Origin: Closterium sp. Naga37s-1
Lineage: Eukaryota > Streptophyta > Zygnematophyceae > Desmidiales > Closteriaceae
Direction: 5' to 3'
NCBI GenBank assembly: GCA_947471745.1
Contig: CANJKZ010000169.1
Location: 3,126,501 to 3,190,500, forward strand
DNA: 64,000 bases
Notes under the pieces: generated by a model
Database searches by the model: none
What the model saw: only the letters and a program-made list of their open reading frames with translations
Told to the model about the DNA's origin: nothing
Made by a program: the position numbers and the translations under genes
Shown: piece by piece, positions 1 to 9,938 of the stretch
Layout of the letters: every line of letters starts with the position of its first letter
Numbering within the stretch: position 1 is the first letter of the stretch

Positions 1-905
1 TCCTTCCTTGAACCTGTTTTTCTGTTTGTCTGTTTTTCCCTCACGTTTCGTGTTATCCACTGCTTTCCCTTTTCCTATCTCGGTTATTTCTCCCTCGCCT
101 ACGTGCATCGTAGTTGTTGTTCCTTCCTAAGATTTTCTGTTGTTGTTCTTTCTAAGATTTGTTTTTTCGTTTTTCATTTTGTTCCCTTCCTTGAATGCAT
201 GTTGTTCTAACTTATGTCATTCTTTGCCTTCCTCCCCTTTCATCACATGCTTGTTTTTCTGGTTCCTTATTTCATAATATAAATCTGCAAAAATACTATG
301 TTCCCCTTTCCCCTCTCTGTTTTTCTCTATTTTGTACTTTTCAGGTTATTGCTGTTTCATTCTAGTATAAGTCGGAACTGAAAAGTGACTAGTGGTGACT
401 TGTAGGGGCTTTTTTTGTGTCCGCTCATGTGCCTTGTATTTTTATTAGATTGTCGGTTTAATTGCGTGTGCGTATGCGTCTGGTATGTATGTGTGGGTAT
501 GTGTGTGCATGTGTGCATCCATCCATTTTTATTTACCCTTATCATCATTGCAATAGCAATGCATGTCTGTGAGTTTCAAAAAGGTGAATCAGGTCTATCA
601 TTTCATTAGAAGGTTCATTGGCGCGCCTGTCGGGAGCCCACTTGAACTGGAGATGATAGAGTTGACCATCTTTTTAGAGTTCACAGATTGTGTTGTCTCA
701 TGTGACTGCTGATTGTTCAAAGATTATGCTATCAACTCCCCGACATGCTAGGCGGGGGATGCGGTAGCATAGTTTTTGGGTCGTTAGCTTTCACGCATCT
801 TTATCATTATAAATATGCATCATAGATTGTCAGTAAAATGTAAGCATTATTCGTATCGAACATAAGACATGCATTTATCATTTATCATATCATATCATAC
901 ACAAT
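1..905. other. Gene-free T-rich left edge
   Basis: No exon, RNA gene or element could be supported here. The stretch is T-rich, with a GT/TG-rich microsatellite-like tract at about 460-520 and AT-rich sequence from 780 to 900. Further exons of the isomerase-like gene at 2848-3995 would be expected on the minus strand to the left, but I see none before the window edge. Confidence 0.6.
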
Positions 906-1049
906 TGTCAGAACTAGCAGGTAGAAACAAGAATGAAGAAAGGAGGAGGTTTCACTAGCAAGCAATTGGATATATATAGCAAACCCTAATTGGGCTGTAC
1001 TCACTATGGAGTACCCCACTGCAGGCTAGACAGTTATAACATTCTGACA
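906..1049 (-). repeat. Element D 3' LTR
   Basis: 144-bp terminal repeat, TG...CA ends. It is the 3' LTR in the minus-strand orientation of the element. Confidence 0.9.
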
Positions 1050-2201
1050 CACCCCCATAGCCAAAGTGGGGTGTAATCAGTACAATGAGCAGGCAGTGCA
1101 ATAGTTCACAATTATCAGCAAAGCTAGAGGCTATCACAGAGGGCAAGTGAGGAGGAGGGACTGTGAGAGGAGAGAAGATGGGAGGCGACGACTGAAGCTG
1201 CAGACACACGGGCAACAGAAGCGGCTGACACAGTGGCGGCTCACACAGTAGCTACCGAGGCAAGGTCCCCGGACTACTGGAGTAACTGGCTCTGCGGCTA
1301 CGACGAGCGGCAGAAGCAACGGACCCACGGGCGACTGGTGCAGCAGGCTCTCTGAGCTACCGGCGACAAGGGCCCCGGAATACAGGAGTAACAGGCTCTG
1401 CGGCTGCGACGAGCGGCAGGAGCAACGGACCCACGGGCAACAGGTGCAGCAGGCTCTCTGAGCTACCGGCGACAAGGGCCCCGGAATACAGGCGCTGCGG
1501 ACGACACGACGGCTGCCTCCACTCAACCTCCCCCAACTGTCCCACACCCCCCTACACACACCCCCAGTTTCACCCCTAGCTCCACTCCCACATCACCCCC
1601 CTAGCACCACGCCTTCGGCTCCCCACACATCCACCCCCCTGAGCGGCAGCTGCAGCAGCGGGAGACGGAGGAGGAGGAGGAGTAGGGGACGGCGCACACA
1701 ACCGGCACCCCCACAGCCGCCACCCCCACACTCCCCACCCCCAAACCCTAAAACGGGTGGCACGGGGAAGGAGCGCGGGGGACGGCGAGGGGGAAGGCGC
1801 GCGGCCCCCAGGGCGCCACCATGGGGCAGCGAGGGGCCGCGCGCGGCCCCCCAGGGCGCCGCGACGGGGCAGCGAGGGGGTCGCGTACGGCTCCAGGGGC
1901 GGCTCGCGGGTCCCCGGGGGCGACGCGAGGGTCGACGGGGGTCGCGCGCGGGTCCCTGGAGGTGACGCGAGGGTCGACGGGGTGCCGCGCGCGGGTCCAG
2001 CGGGGCAGCGCGAGAGCCGACGGGGGGCGCGCGCCATGCAGAGAACCGCCGCGCGCCACGGGGCACTCGGCGGGCAGAAAACCGCCGCGCGCCCCGAGCG
2101 CACGGCGGGATGAAAAACGCCAGGAAGTAAAGCAGCGGAAGCATTAGGTGGTGGGCCCACCCACAGGATCAACCCAAGGGGGTCGACCTGCTCTGAAACC
2201 A

Positions 2202-2345
2202 TGTCAGAACTAGCAGGTAGAAACAAGAATGAAGAAAGGAGGAGGTTTCACTAGCAAGCAGTTGGATACATATAGCAAACCCTAATTGGGCTGTACTCAC
2301 TATGGAGTACCCCACTGCAGGCTAGATAGTTATAACATTCTGACA
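2202..2345 (-). repeat. Element D 5' LTR
   Basis: 144-bp terminal repeat, TG...CA ends, next to the primer-binding site on the minus strand. Confidence 0.9.
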
Positions 2346-2702
2346 ACAATATATCGTATTTCATAAAATATCATTATATTCATATACATTCACCGATCAT
2401 TATATTCATCTCATCATATTATGTGCATATTATACGGTAGTAAATCATAGCAAAGTAAATCACAGAAATAATTTAGTTGTCTAAAAAAATTGGTACCACC
2501 ACGTTAGTATAATTGAACTAGACAGGACCTCCTACAGTTTACGCAGCTAGCAACTAGTGCATCCATTTTTTTTTCATATTTTATTTAAAATAAATAAAAT
2601 GTGCCAAAAAAAAAAAAACTGCCCAAATCGATCGTAATAGGTTGCTTCGCAACCCAAAAAAAAAAACTTGCTGACGCCTCATAGCGCAATAGTTGAGCTT
2701 AC

Positions 2703-2785
2703 ATGGGAACGGCAATAATATCTCGCAGCGATCCGCTCTGGATCTTGCTGATGAGGTGCGTGACTGCGAGAAACGAGCCCAAGTG
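2703..2785 (-). repeat. Partial copy of isomerase-like exon 2
   Basis: About 80 bp repeats the 3' half of the exon at 2848-2975, including its splice donor (GTAAGC on the minus strand). It still encodes HLISKIQSGSLRDII. The copy has no acceptor and is cut off inside the exon, so it is taken as an intronic duplicate rather than a used exon. Confidence 0.8.
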
Positions 2786-2847
2786 TGTGGTAGCAATGAC
2801 ACCTCTTAAGGATTCTTAGAAATAATAAACCATGAACTTGAGCTTAC

Positions 2848-3995
2848 GTGGGCCCGGCGATAATATCTCGCAGTGATCCGCTCTGGATCTTGCTGATGAG
2901 GTGGGTGACTGCAAGAGAGGAGCCGAAGCCTGACCCCACTCCCACCACCATGCCACTACGGACAAAATCGTCCACCTGAAAGAAACGGAGGTCGAGCAGC
3001 AGCAACCCAAAAAAAAAAGAAGAGAAAAAGGAAGTGTTTTGTGTTATTTTTTTGGCAGCTTTTTTACTCCTTTCCTATGCAGCACGAGTTGCCTTTTTAA
3101 TAAAAGGCGGCATGAGTGAGAGGAGAAGAGAAGATGAGGGAAGCTGGGCGGCCGAATGAGGGGAATTGAGGTAAACGGGAAAGGGGAGAGAGGAGACGGG
3201 ATAGTGGTGAGAGGATGTTGTCACATTAATTGAGATAAACATGAAAAGACGGGGAAGTGAGAGGAGAAGATGAGGTTATGCTGGATGGCTGGATGAGGGG
3301 AAAAGGAGGGGTGTGTGGGGGGGGGAGGGGAGGGGTAAGCGGAAGGATGGGAAGGGGGAGGGAAAGAAGAGAGGGGGTGAGGGAGGTCGGGGGAGGGGAA
3401 GGAGGGGCGGGGGGAAGGAAACGGGAAACGGGAAGGAGGGGTGAGGAGGGGGGGAGAGGCCAGGGTGCTGCGGAAATTTTGGGAAATAGGAATGAGGGGA
3501 GGGGAGAGATTGATGGAGGAATGCGGCCGCAGAAGCTCGAGAGCAACACGAAACAACGTCTGTTAGGAGCAGGAAAGGTTTCTAAGTTCCTTAAAAAGTG
3601 GTTGCAGGCATACCGGTTACGAAGAGGAGGAAAGGTCGTCGGTTGCATGCGTAACACTTCCTACATCTACATCTCTAATTAAATCCTAACGTTTCGCCGT
3701 CATTAGTCCTCATTGCATCCTAACCTTTAAACCGTCATTAGTCCCTCACCAGCTGCCGCGCCGCGTCCTCCAGATTCGACCCCGACCCCGCTCCCCGTGG
3801 CGACGCCATCGCAACCACTCCAACCCTCCTGATTGGTCGTCGGCTGCTGACGTGGCTAGCGGATCGCGAGAATGTGGAAACGCGTGATTTGACGTTCGCG
3901 GGTTTTGGGGTAAACGAAGAGGTTGGGAACAGGGAGCAGTAAGGCGATCCGGCTTTAACGTCGAGCCGCACGAAAGACAACGTTGCGGCCGACAT
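2848..3995 (-). CDS. Ribose-5-phosphate isomerase-like protein, plastid-targeted (5' part only)
   Basis: Two exons on the minus strand: exon 1 at 3995-3750, exon 2 at 2975-2848. Exon 1 starts MSAATLSFVRLD and is rich in Ser, Arg and Pro, as in a chloroplast transit peptide; an in-frame Met lies 15 codons upstream. It ends at CTG before a GTGAGG donor. Exon 2 follows a CAG acceptor and continues in phase with VDDFVRSGMVVGVGSG, then the HLISKIQSGSLRDI segment. This matches the N-terminal nucleotide-fold glycine loop of RpiA-type isomerases (family pattern VxSGMVLGLGSG). Classical RpiA interconverts ribose-5-phosphate and ribulose-5-phosphate. The loop here (GVGSGFGSSLA) is closer to the divergent plant paralogues than to the canonical GTGSTA form, so the substrate is uncertain. 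Exon 2 ends at a GTAAGC donor. Later exons were not found; element D lies downstream and the gene probably leaves the window. An 80-bp copy of exon 2 sits in the next intron. Confidence 0.65.
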
Positions 3996-4919
3996 GGTGA
4001 CCAATGCTGCTGTCGGTTTGGCCCGCAAACCGTCAGGCACACGTTAGAGTTACCGTTTTGAACTCTCTAGGGTAGGTAGGTATGCCCACCACAGCCGATA
4101 AACGGATCAAAAACCAGGATCGGGGTAAAACTGGTCGGCGTCTATAGTTTCAAATAATTACATGGAACAGTTACTGCCTGGTGTTGTCTTTACACACAAA
4201 CGTAAATTGTAAGCAAAGCGACGACAAAGAAACACACAACGGGCTACTTCTGCCAAAGATCCACGTTGTTCGAACGATAGTGGTAAAACTTCTATTCTCT
4301 ATTTTCATCTTGACCATCATCATATATAGGTTGCGCACACATTTTCAACACTAACAAACTCATGGTTAGCTTTACGCCATTGAACACCGTGGGCCAGATC
4401 ATCTTGGCCGTTTATTCGTCTCTGCATCCATGGAGCTTGATGGAGAGGCAGTATATGGAGAGCACCATTTTTAACAGCAGTATCTTCATCAGCCTCAACC
4501 ACGAACCACTATTGTGGGTACGGCAGGAGCGAGAAGGGGCAATGTGGCAGCTGCAGATGCATTAGGTTCCAATCTAGATGGTCTGATTGATGCAGCAGGG
4601 GCAGGAAGGGCTTTGGGTTCAGGGTGATAGGGCAATGTAGGTACAAGAACAGTAGAAAGACAGCAACAGAGCAAAAAAACATGTCAGGACAGAGGGGACA
4701 GAGAATCAGAGAACAATGGGGCACATTGCAACACACACCATAGCATGGAACACAACACAAAGAGCGACAGCAAACCAGGAAGAAGAAGAACCACACAGCA
4801 TGAATGTTTTATACTAAGGCAATGTGGAAGAAAAGGAAAAGAAAAGGAAATGAAATGAAATGAAAAGGAAAGAAAAGGAAATGAAAAGGAAAGAAAAGGA
4901 GATAGCCAATCGAGTGAAC
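3996..4919. other. Intergenic region with purine-rich tract
   Basis: Lies between the 3' end of the hydrolase gene and the 5' end of the isomerase-like gene, both on the minus strand. It should hold the promoter of the latter. No gene was supported. A run of AAGGAAA/GAAATG-type units occupies about 4820-4905. Confidence 0.5.
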
Positions 4920-5363
4920 CTAATTGAGTGAACCCAAAAAGGGAAAAGGAGAGCGAGCAGCACCGTGGCTAAATTGCGTCACAAGCTTCCTCTCCTCGGC
5001 CTTCCCATGCCGCTCCCGCGCCGATTCAGGCAGGTACACATCGCTGCGACGCTGCACCCACTGCTCCACAGGCACACATGCCTCTGCGGCTTGAAACAAC
5101 TCTTCCAGACATGCGTTCACCTCTTCGATCCGCTCTCGCACCAGCATGTGCGCCCCTAGAAGCAGGATGAACCGCGCTATGGGTGCCAGGCGCTTGGCCA
5201 CCTTCTCTCCCAGGGAGACGTGTGCTACAATGTCGTCCCTGCAGGGAGGAGGGGAGAAGGGAGCGAGAAGGAAGGGGAGAGAAGCAGGTCAGTCCATGCT
5301 AGTGCGCGCTTAGCAGGAATTATGTGTCTGCAAAAGAAATTGAGCCATTATTGTCGGGCACCT

Positions 5364-5398
<35 letters not shown>

Positions 5399-8300
5399 TG
5401 GAAGGCAGACAGCAAGTTTATGGGTTGGCCACCTTATGAGTTCACACGGCATAGAAAGAGACCCTCACACTCCATGGATTACAGTAGTGGGGAGTTTTGA
5501 GACATCTCAATACACAGACAGACAACAAGTAGTGGCTTGGCCATTTTATGAGTTCACACAATATAGAAAGAGACACTCACACTCCATGAATTACAGCGGT
5601 GGGGATGCGAGCGCTGCAGATGCTGTCAATGTTGTCCCGGGTCAGCTTGTGCGTCCAAACGGCGTTCAAATGCCCGCTGGTAGTATGTGGCGCCTGCAGT
5701 GCCCCTGGCTCTGACAGATACTGCACGTACTCCTGCAAGCACCAGGAGGGCGGGATGGGGGATGGGTGGAGGGGAAAGGGGAGGTACACAGTTAGCACGA
5801 GTGCATCCAGCATGAGTAGGGGTTGCTAGTTGAATCCAAATGCCCACTGGCAGAGTGTGGCGCCTGCAGTGCCCCTGGCTCCAACAGATACAGCACGTAC
5901 TCGTGAAAGCACAAGGAGGGAGGCACGGAAGATGGGTGCAGGGGAATGAGGAGGTACACGGTTAACACCAGTGGGTCCGGCATGAGTGGAGCTGGCTAGT
6001 TGAGTTCAAATGTCCGTTAGAAGCGTGTGGCACCTGCTGTGCCCCTGGTTCCGACAGATACTGCACGTACTCCTGCGAACACAAGGAGGGTGGAAGAACG
6101 TGAAAAAGGAAGTTCGACAACTCAGTTGAGTCAGTATTGAGACGCTTCAAGGCGGCCAGTCGCAGAATTGACACGATTCAGTCTTGAGACGTCTCACGAC
6201 TAAGACGGGTACTTGCAGAGCCAACACGAGCCAGTCCGGTATACATATGTCACTTCTAAAAACTGACACGTGCGTGCCTCCAAGCATGTGCTGCGTTCCA
6301 CCAGCCACCTGGCAGCATGTGGCGGTTGTGTCTGAGACGCCACGTGTAGATAGGTTATTTTTTAGACATCTCAAAAAGCCAGTGCTGCGTGCATACCTAT
6401 CTACACGTGCATGCCTCCAAGCATGTGCTGCGTTCCACCAGCCACCTGGCAGCATGTGGCGGTTGTGTCTGAGACGCCACGTGCAGATAGGTTATTTTTG
6501 AGACATCTCAAAAAGCCAGTGCTGCGTGCATACCTATCTACACGTGCATGCCTCCAAGCATGTGCTGCGTTCCACCAGCCACCTGGCAGCATGTGGCGGT
6601 TGTGTCTGAGACGCCACGTGCAGATAGGTTATTTTTGAGACATCTCAAAAAGCCAGTGCTGCGTGCATACCTATCTACACGTGCATGCCTCCAAGCATGT
6701 GCTGCGTTCCACCAGCCACCTGGCAGCATGTGGCGGTTGTGTCTGAGACGCCACGTGTAGATAGGTTATTTTTTAGACATCTCAAAAAGCCAGTGCTGCG
6801 TGCATACCTATCTACACGTGCATGCCTCCAAGCATGTGCTGCGTTCCACCAGCCACCTGGCAGCATGTGGCGGTTGTGTCTGAGACGCCACGTGTAGATA
6901 GGTTATTTTTTAGACATCTCAAAAAGCCAGTGCTGCGTGCATACCTATCTACACGTGCATGCCTCCACGCATGTGCTGCGTTCCACCAGCCACCTGGCAG
7001 CATGTGGCGGTTGTGTCTGAGACGCCACGTGCAGATAGGTTATTTTTTAGACATCTCAAAAAGCCAGTGCTGCGTGCATACCTATCTACACGTGCATGCC
7101 TCCAAGCATGTGCTGCGTTCCACCAGCCACCTGGCAGCATGTGGCAGTTGTGTCTGAGACGCCACGTGCAGATAGGTTATTTTTTAGACATCTCAAAAAG
7201 CCAGTGCTGCGTGCATACCTATCTACACGTGCATGCCTCCAAGCATGTGCTGCGTTCCACCAGCCACCTGGCAGCATGTGGCGGTTGTGTCTGAGACGCC
7301 ACGTGGAGATAGGTTATTTTTTAGACATCTCAAAAAGCCAGTGCTGCGTGCATACCTATCTACACGTGCATGCCTCCAAGCATGTGCTGCGTTCCACCAG
7401 CCACCTGGCAGCATGTGGCGGTTGTGTCTGAGACGCCACGTGTAGATAGGTTATTTTTGAGACATCTCAAAAAGCCAGTGCTGCGTGCATACCTATCTAC
7501 ACGTGCATGCCTCCAAGCATGTGCTGCGTTCCACCAGCCACCTGGCAGCATGTGGCGGTTGTGTCTGAGACGCCACGTGTAGATAGGTTATTTTTTAGAC
7601 ATCTCAAAAAGCCAGTGCTGCGTGCATACCTATCTACACGTGCATGCCTCCAAGCATGTGTTGCGTTCCACCAGCCGCCTGGCAGCATGTGGCGGTTGTG
7701 TCTGAGACGCCACGTGTAGATAGGTTTTTTTTTAGACATCTCAAAAAGCCAGCCAGTGCTGCGTGCATACCTATCTACACGTGCATGCCTCCAAGCATGT
7801 GCTGCGTTCCACCAGCCACCTGGCAGCATGTGGCGGTTGTGTCTGAGACGCCACGTGTAGATAGGTTATTTTTGAGACATCTCAAAAAGCCAGTGCTGCG
7901 TGCATACCTATCTACACATGCATGCCTCCAAGCATGTGCTGCGTTCCACCAGCCGCCTGGCAGCATGTGGCGGTTGTGTCTGAGACGCCACGTGTAGATA
8001 GGTTATTTTTGAGAACAGTGGCGGTTATTTTTGAGACGTCTCAAAAATAACCTATCTAAACGTGCATGCCTCCAAGCCAGTGATGCGTTCCACCAGCCGC
8101 CTGGCTGCATGTGGCTGTTGTGTCGTTGCCCCTCAGATTCAGTTCCGGAGAGCCGCTGCAGCAGTCAGTGCTAGTGCGTGCTGCAATGCTGCACCACCAG
8201 TGCTAAAGACTGCTTCATGTGTGTCCACATGCACATGCAAATTATGCTGCATTGCTACTCTGCTGCTCTACTCACCAGGTGCAACAGGTCTTTCTGAGAC

Positions 8301-8597
8301 GAGCTGCCAACCACCTGCTGCATGAACTCCCGTGAGAATTGCATCACCAGATCCACGCGCGCCCTGGTCTCTGGCGTGTGTGCTGTCACCAACCTCTCAC
8401 CAGCCATGTGAGCCTACATGTACATGCTGCACTGCTGCTCTACTCACCAGGTGCAGCAGGTCTTTCTGAGACGAGCTGCCAACCATCTGCTGCATGAACT
8501 CCTCTGAAAAGTGCATCACCAGATCCACGCGCGCTCTCGACTCCGGAGTGCGTGCCGTCACCAGTTTCGTACCCACAGAGAAGAACCGCCGGTCGAG
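4920..8597 (-). CDS. Alpha/beta hydrolase superfamily protein (3' exons; 5' part missing)
   Basis: Three exons on the minus strand: 8597-8448, 5732-5581 and 5238-4920, with CAG acceptors, GT donors and matching phases. The first gives LDRRFFSVGTKL and ARTPESRARVDLVMHF, the second EYVQYLSEPGA and LTRDNIDSICSARIP, the third begins within VIHGVDDIVAHVSLGEKVAK. This follows the C-terminal half of a plant alpha/beta hydrolase family. The Asp in VIHGVDDIVA and the His in LLGAHMLVRERIEEVN sit where the catalytic acid and histidine are expected. The nucleophile elbow and N-terminal half were not found: upstream is repeat sequence, then the 20-kb retroelement block up to 30271, then OLA1. The gene may be truncated, or may have very long introns with exons I missed. 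Its introns carry partial exon copies and a 137-bp satellite. The substrate is not predictable. Confidence 0.6.
5424..5605. repeat. Tandem duplication with central palindrome (hydrolase)
   Basis: Copies at about 5424-5494 and 5534-5605 share about 70 bp, covering the 3' end and donor of the exon at 5581-5732. The palindrome TTTTGAGACATCTCAATA (5495-5512) follows the first copy directly. A poly-A run lies just outside, at about 5371-5394. Confidence 0.8.
5835..6085 (-). repeat. Two partial copies of the EYVQYLSEPGA exon
   Basis: Copies at about 5840-5915 and 6010-6085 repeat the 5' part of the exon at 5581-5732, still reading EYVxYLxEPGA. Both break off inside the exon. They differ from the full exon and from each other by several substitutions. 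Confidence 0.8.
6268..8115. repeat. 137-bp hairpin satellite, about 13 units
   Basis: About thirteen units start at 6268, 6405, 6542, 6679, 6816, 6953, 7090, 7227, 7364, 7501, 7638, 7779 and 7916, plus a degenerate partial unit near 8060. The period is 137 bp, once 141. Each unit contains the inverted pair CACGTGTAGATAGGT and ACCTATCTACACGTG enclosing a TTTTTGAGACATCTCAAAAA-type palindrome. The array ends in a perfect 30-bp palindrome at 8023-8052. It lies within the hydrolase intron. The short reading frames it contains simply repeat with the units and are not genes. Confidence 0.95.
8275..8395 (-). repeat. Downstream partial copy of hydrolase exon
   Basis: About 120 bp repeats the 3' part of the exon at 8448-8597, including the CACCTG-GTGAG donor. 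It is more diverged than the main copy. Confidence 0.8.
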
Positions 8598-8649
8598 CTG
8601 GCGTCCAGGGAAGGGCGACGGGAAAGGGACTGTTGAGTGGACACAAAAG

Positions 8650-8990
8650 TCTCTCCTCTGAGAAGTGCATCACCAAATCCACGCGCGCTCTCGACTCGGG
8701 CGTGCGTGCCGTCACCAGTTTCGTGCCCACGGAGAAGAACGGTTTGTTGAGCTGGTATCCAGGGATGAGGGAGACGAGGAGGGGAGAACAGAAAGGCGTG
8801 ACACCAAGTCACTCCTTTGTGAAATGCATGACCAAAATCCGCCAGCGCTCTGGACTCTGGCGTGTATGTTCTTTTGAGAATTCTAAAAAAACATACACTC
8901 CAAATCCACCAGCGATCTGGACTCTGTCGTGTGTGCTGTCGCCAGTTTCATGAACACGGAGAAGAACCGGCGATCGAGCTGGTATCCAGG
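8650..8990 (-). repeat. Upstream partial copies of hydrolase exon
   Basis: Fragments at about 8655-8765, 8821-8864 and 8897-8990 repeat the 5' part of the exon at 8448-8597 with its acceptor. The last two are separated by an extended palindrome (8866-8896) with core TTTTGAGAATTCTAAAA. Confidence 0.8.
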
Positions 8991-9285
8991 AAAGGGGCGA
9001 TGGGGAAGGAGACGGGTAGGACGTAGGGGAGAGAAGGGGGGAAAAGGGGGCAGGGGTAGGGTAACCAGGATAACTGAGTATCAAGATCCCTGTGTGCTTC
9101 AAAATATGCTTCTAAGTTTGTGAAGGGGCCGAAACTGAAGCTAATGCGCTAGGTAACGGCGCACCCCAGCAGCTCAGCTGAGAGCTTGCACCCATGTGTG
9201 AGAGCTCGCCACACATGTATGTATTCACACGTGCAGCAGTGACAGGATGGGTCTTGTATAGAAGCACTTGAGAGAAGAAACACAC

Positions 9286-9357
9286 GGAACATAGGCCAAG
9301 ATGTCACAGACGACTCAGGTCAGATACCTTGGGCAGGATGTCGAGTGAGCTTTGTGA
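9286..9357. repeat. Fragment duplicated from element C
   Basis: About 70 bp matches 27530-27603, the inner end of element C. The two copies bracket the palindrome array, so the array lies between the copies of a duplication. Confidence 0.8.
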
Positions 9358-9569
9358 CTTTTGAGTCGACTCAAAAGGTGACTTTCGACTTTTGAGTTGA
9401 CTCAGAAGGTGACTTTCGACTTTTGAGTTGACTCAAAAGTTGACTTTCGACTTTTGAGTTGACTCAGAAGGTGACTTTTGACTTTTGAGTCGACTCAGAA
9501 GGTGACTTTTGACTTTTGAGTCGACTCAGAAGGTGACTTTTGACTTTTGAGTTGACTCAGAAGGTGACT
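9355..9569. repeat. 31-bp palindrome array, left part
   Basis: About seven units of roughly 31 bp, each holding TTTTGAGTCGACTCA or the TTGACTC variant followed by AGAAGGTGACTTT. Element A is inserted at 9570 and the array resumes at 27241. Confidence 0.95.
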
Positions 9570-9705
9570 TGTTAGAAACTAAGGATGAACGAGAATGAAA
9601 TGAACTAGCAGAAAGTTGGGTACAAGTAGGAAACCCTAAGTTTGTTGTACCCCCTAAGGCTAAACCCACTATAGCCTACACAATGTAAACATATAATGTT
9701 TGACA
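9570..9705 (-). repeat. Element A 3' LTR
   Basis: 136 bp, TG...CA ends, identical by eye to the repeat at 27105-27240. Confidence 0.95.
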
Positions 9706-9938
9706 CACCCCCATAGGCTAAGTGGGGGAGAGCAAGGGGTCACAAGACCAGTCAAAGCAAGGCAAAGCAAAACAAGCTCAGGGTGGATCTCAAGGATACC
9801 ACACAAATTCCGAGCACAAGCAAGTGGTCACAAAACCAGTTCACATGCAGTTTGATAATATAACAAGAGGTACAGTGATCACAACCTAGCAAGTGTAAGC
9901 ATGCAGGTATATATATAGAGATCACAGTACAAGCAGAG

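Larger units (their letters stand above)
906..2345 (-). mobile_element. Short LTR retrotransposon D (TRIM-like, Copia-related)
   Basis: Two 144-bp direct repeats (906-1049 and 2202-2345) begin TGTCAG and end CTGACA. They are flanked by the 5-bp duplication ACAAT (901-905 and 2346-2350). On the minus strand the sequence after the 5' LTR reads TGGTTTCAGAGC, an initiator-tRNA-Met type primer site. A G-rich polypurine tract abuts the 3' LTR. The tract and the LTR ends resemble those of element A, so D is probably a small non-autonomous relative. The 1.15-kb interior is GC-rich and repetitive (about 1757-2110) and shows no recognisable gag or pol domain. The LTRs differ at about three positions, so the insertion is older than A or B. 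Confidence 0.9.

Noticed and set aside
720-800. Possible tRNA-like segment
   Set aside because: No cloverleaf with matching acceptor stem, and no GGTTCRANNCC box in the right place.
1757-2147. GC-rich open frames in element D as gag
   Set aside because: No gag motif, zinc knuckle or protease signature; composition alone keeps the frames open.
3257-3682. Arg/Gly/Glu-rich frame as a gene
   Set aside because: Lies in the purine-rich intron between exons 1 and 2 of the isomerase-like gene; low complexity only.
6147-7997. Repeated small proteins (MPPSMCCVPPATWQH, MLPGGWWNAAHAW)
   Set aside because: They are translations of each 137-bp satellite unit; no start or stop is independent of the repeat.
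9355-9569. CRISPR-like array (regular short repeats)
   Set aside because: Units are contiguous with no unique spacers, the core is palindromic, and the DNA is nuclear eukaryotic.
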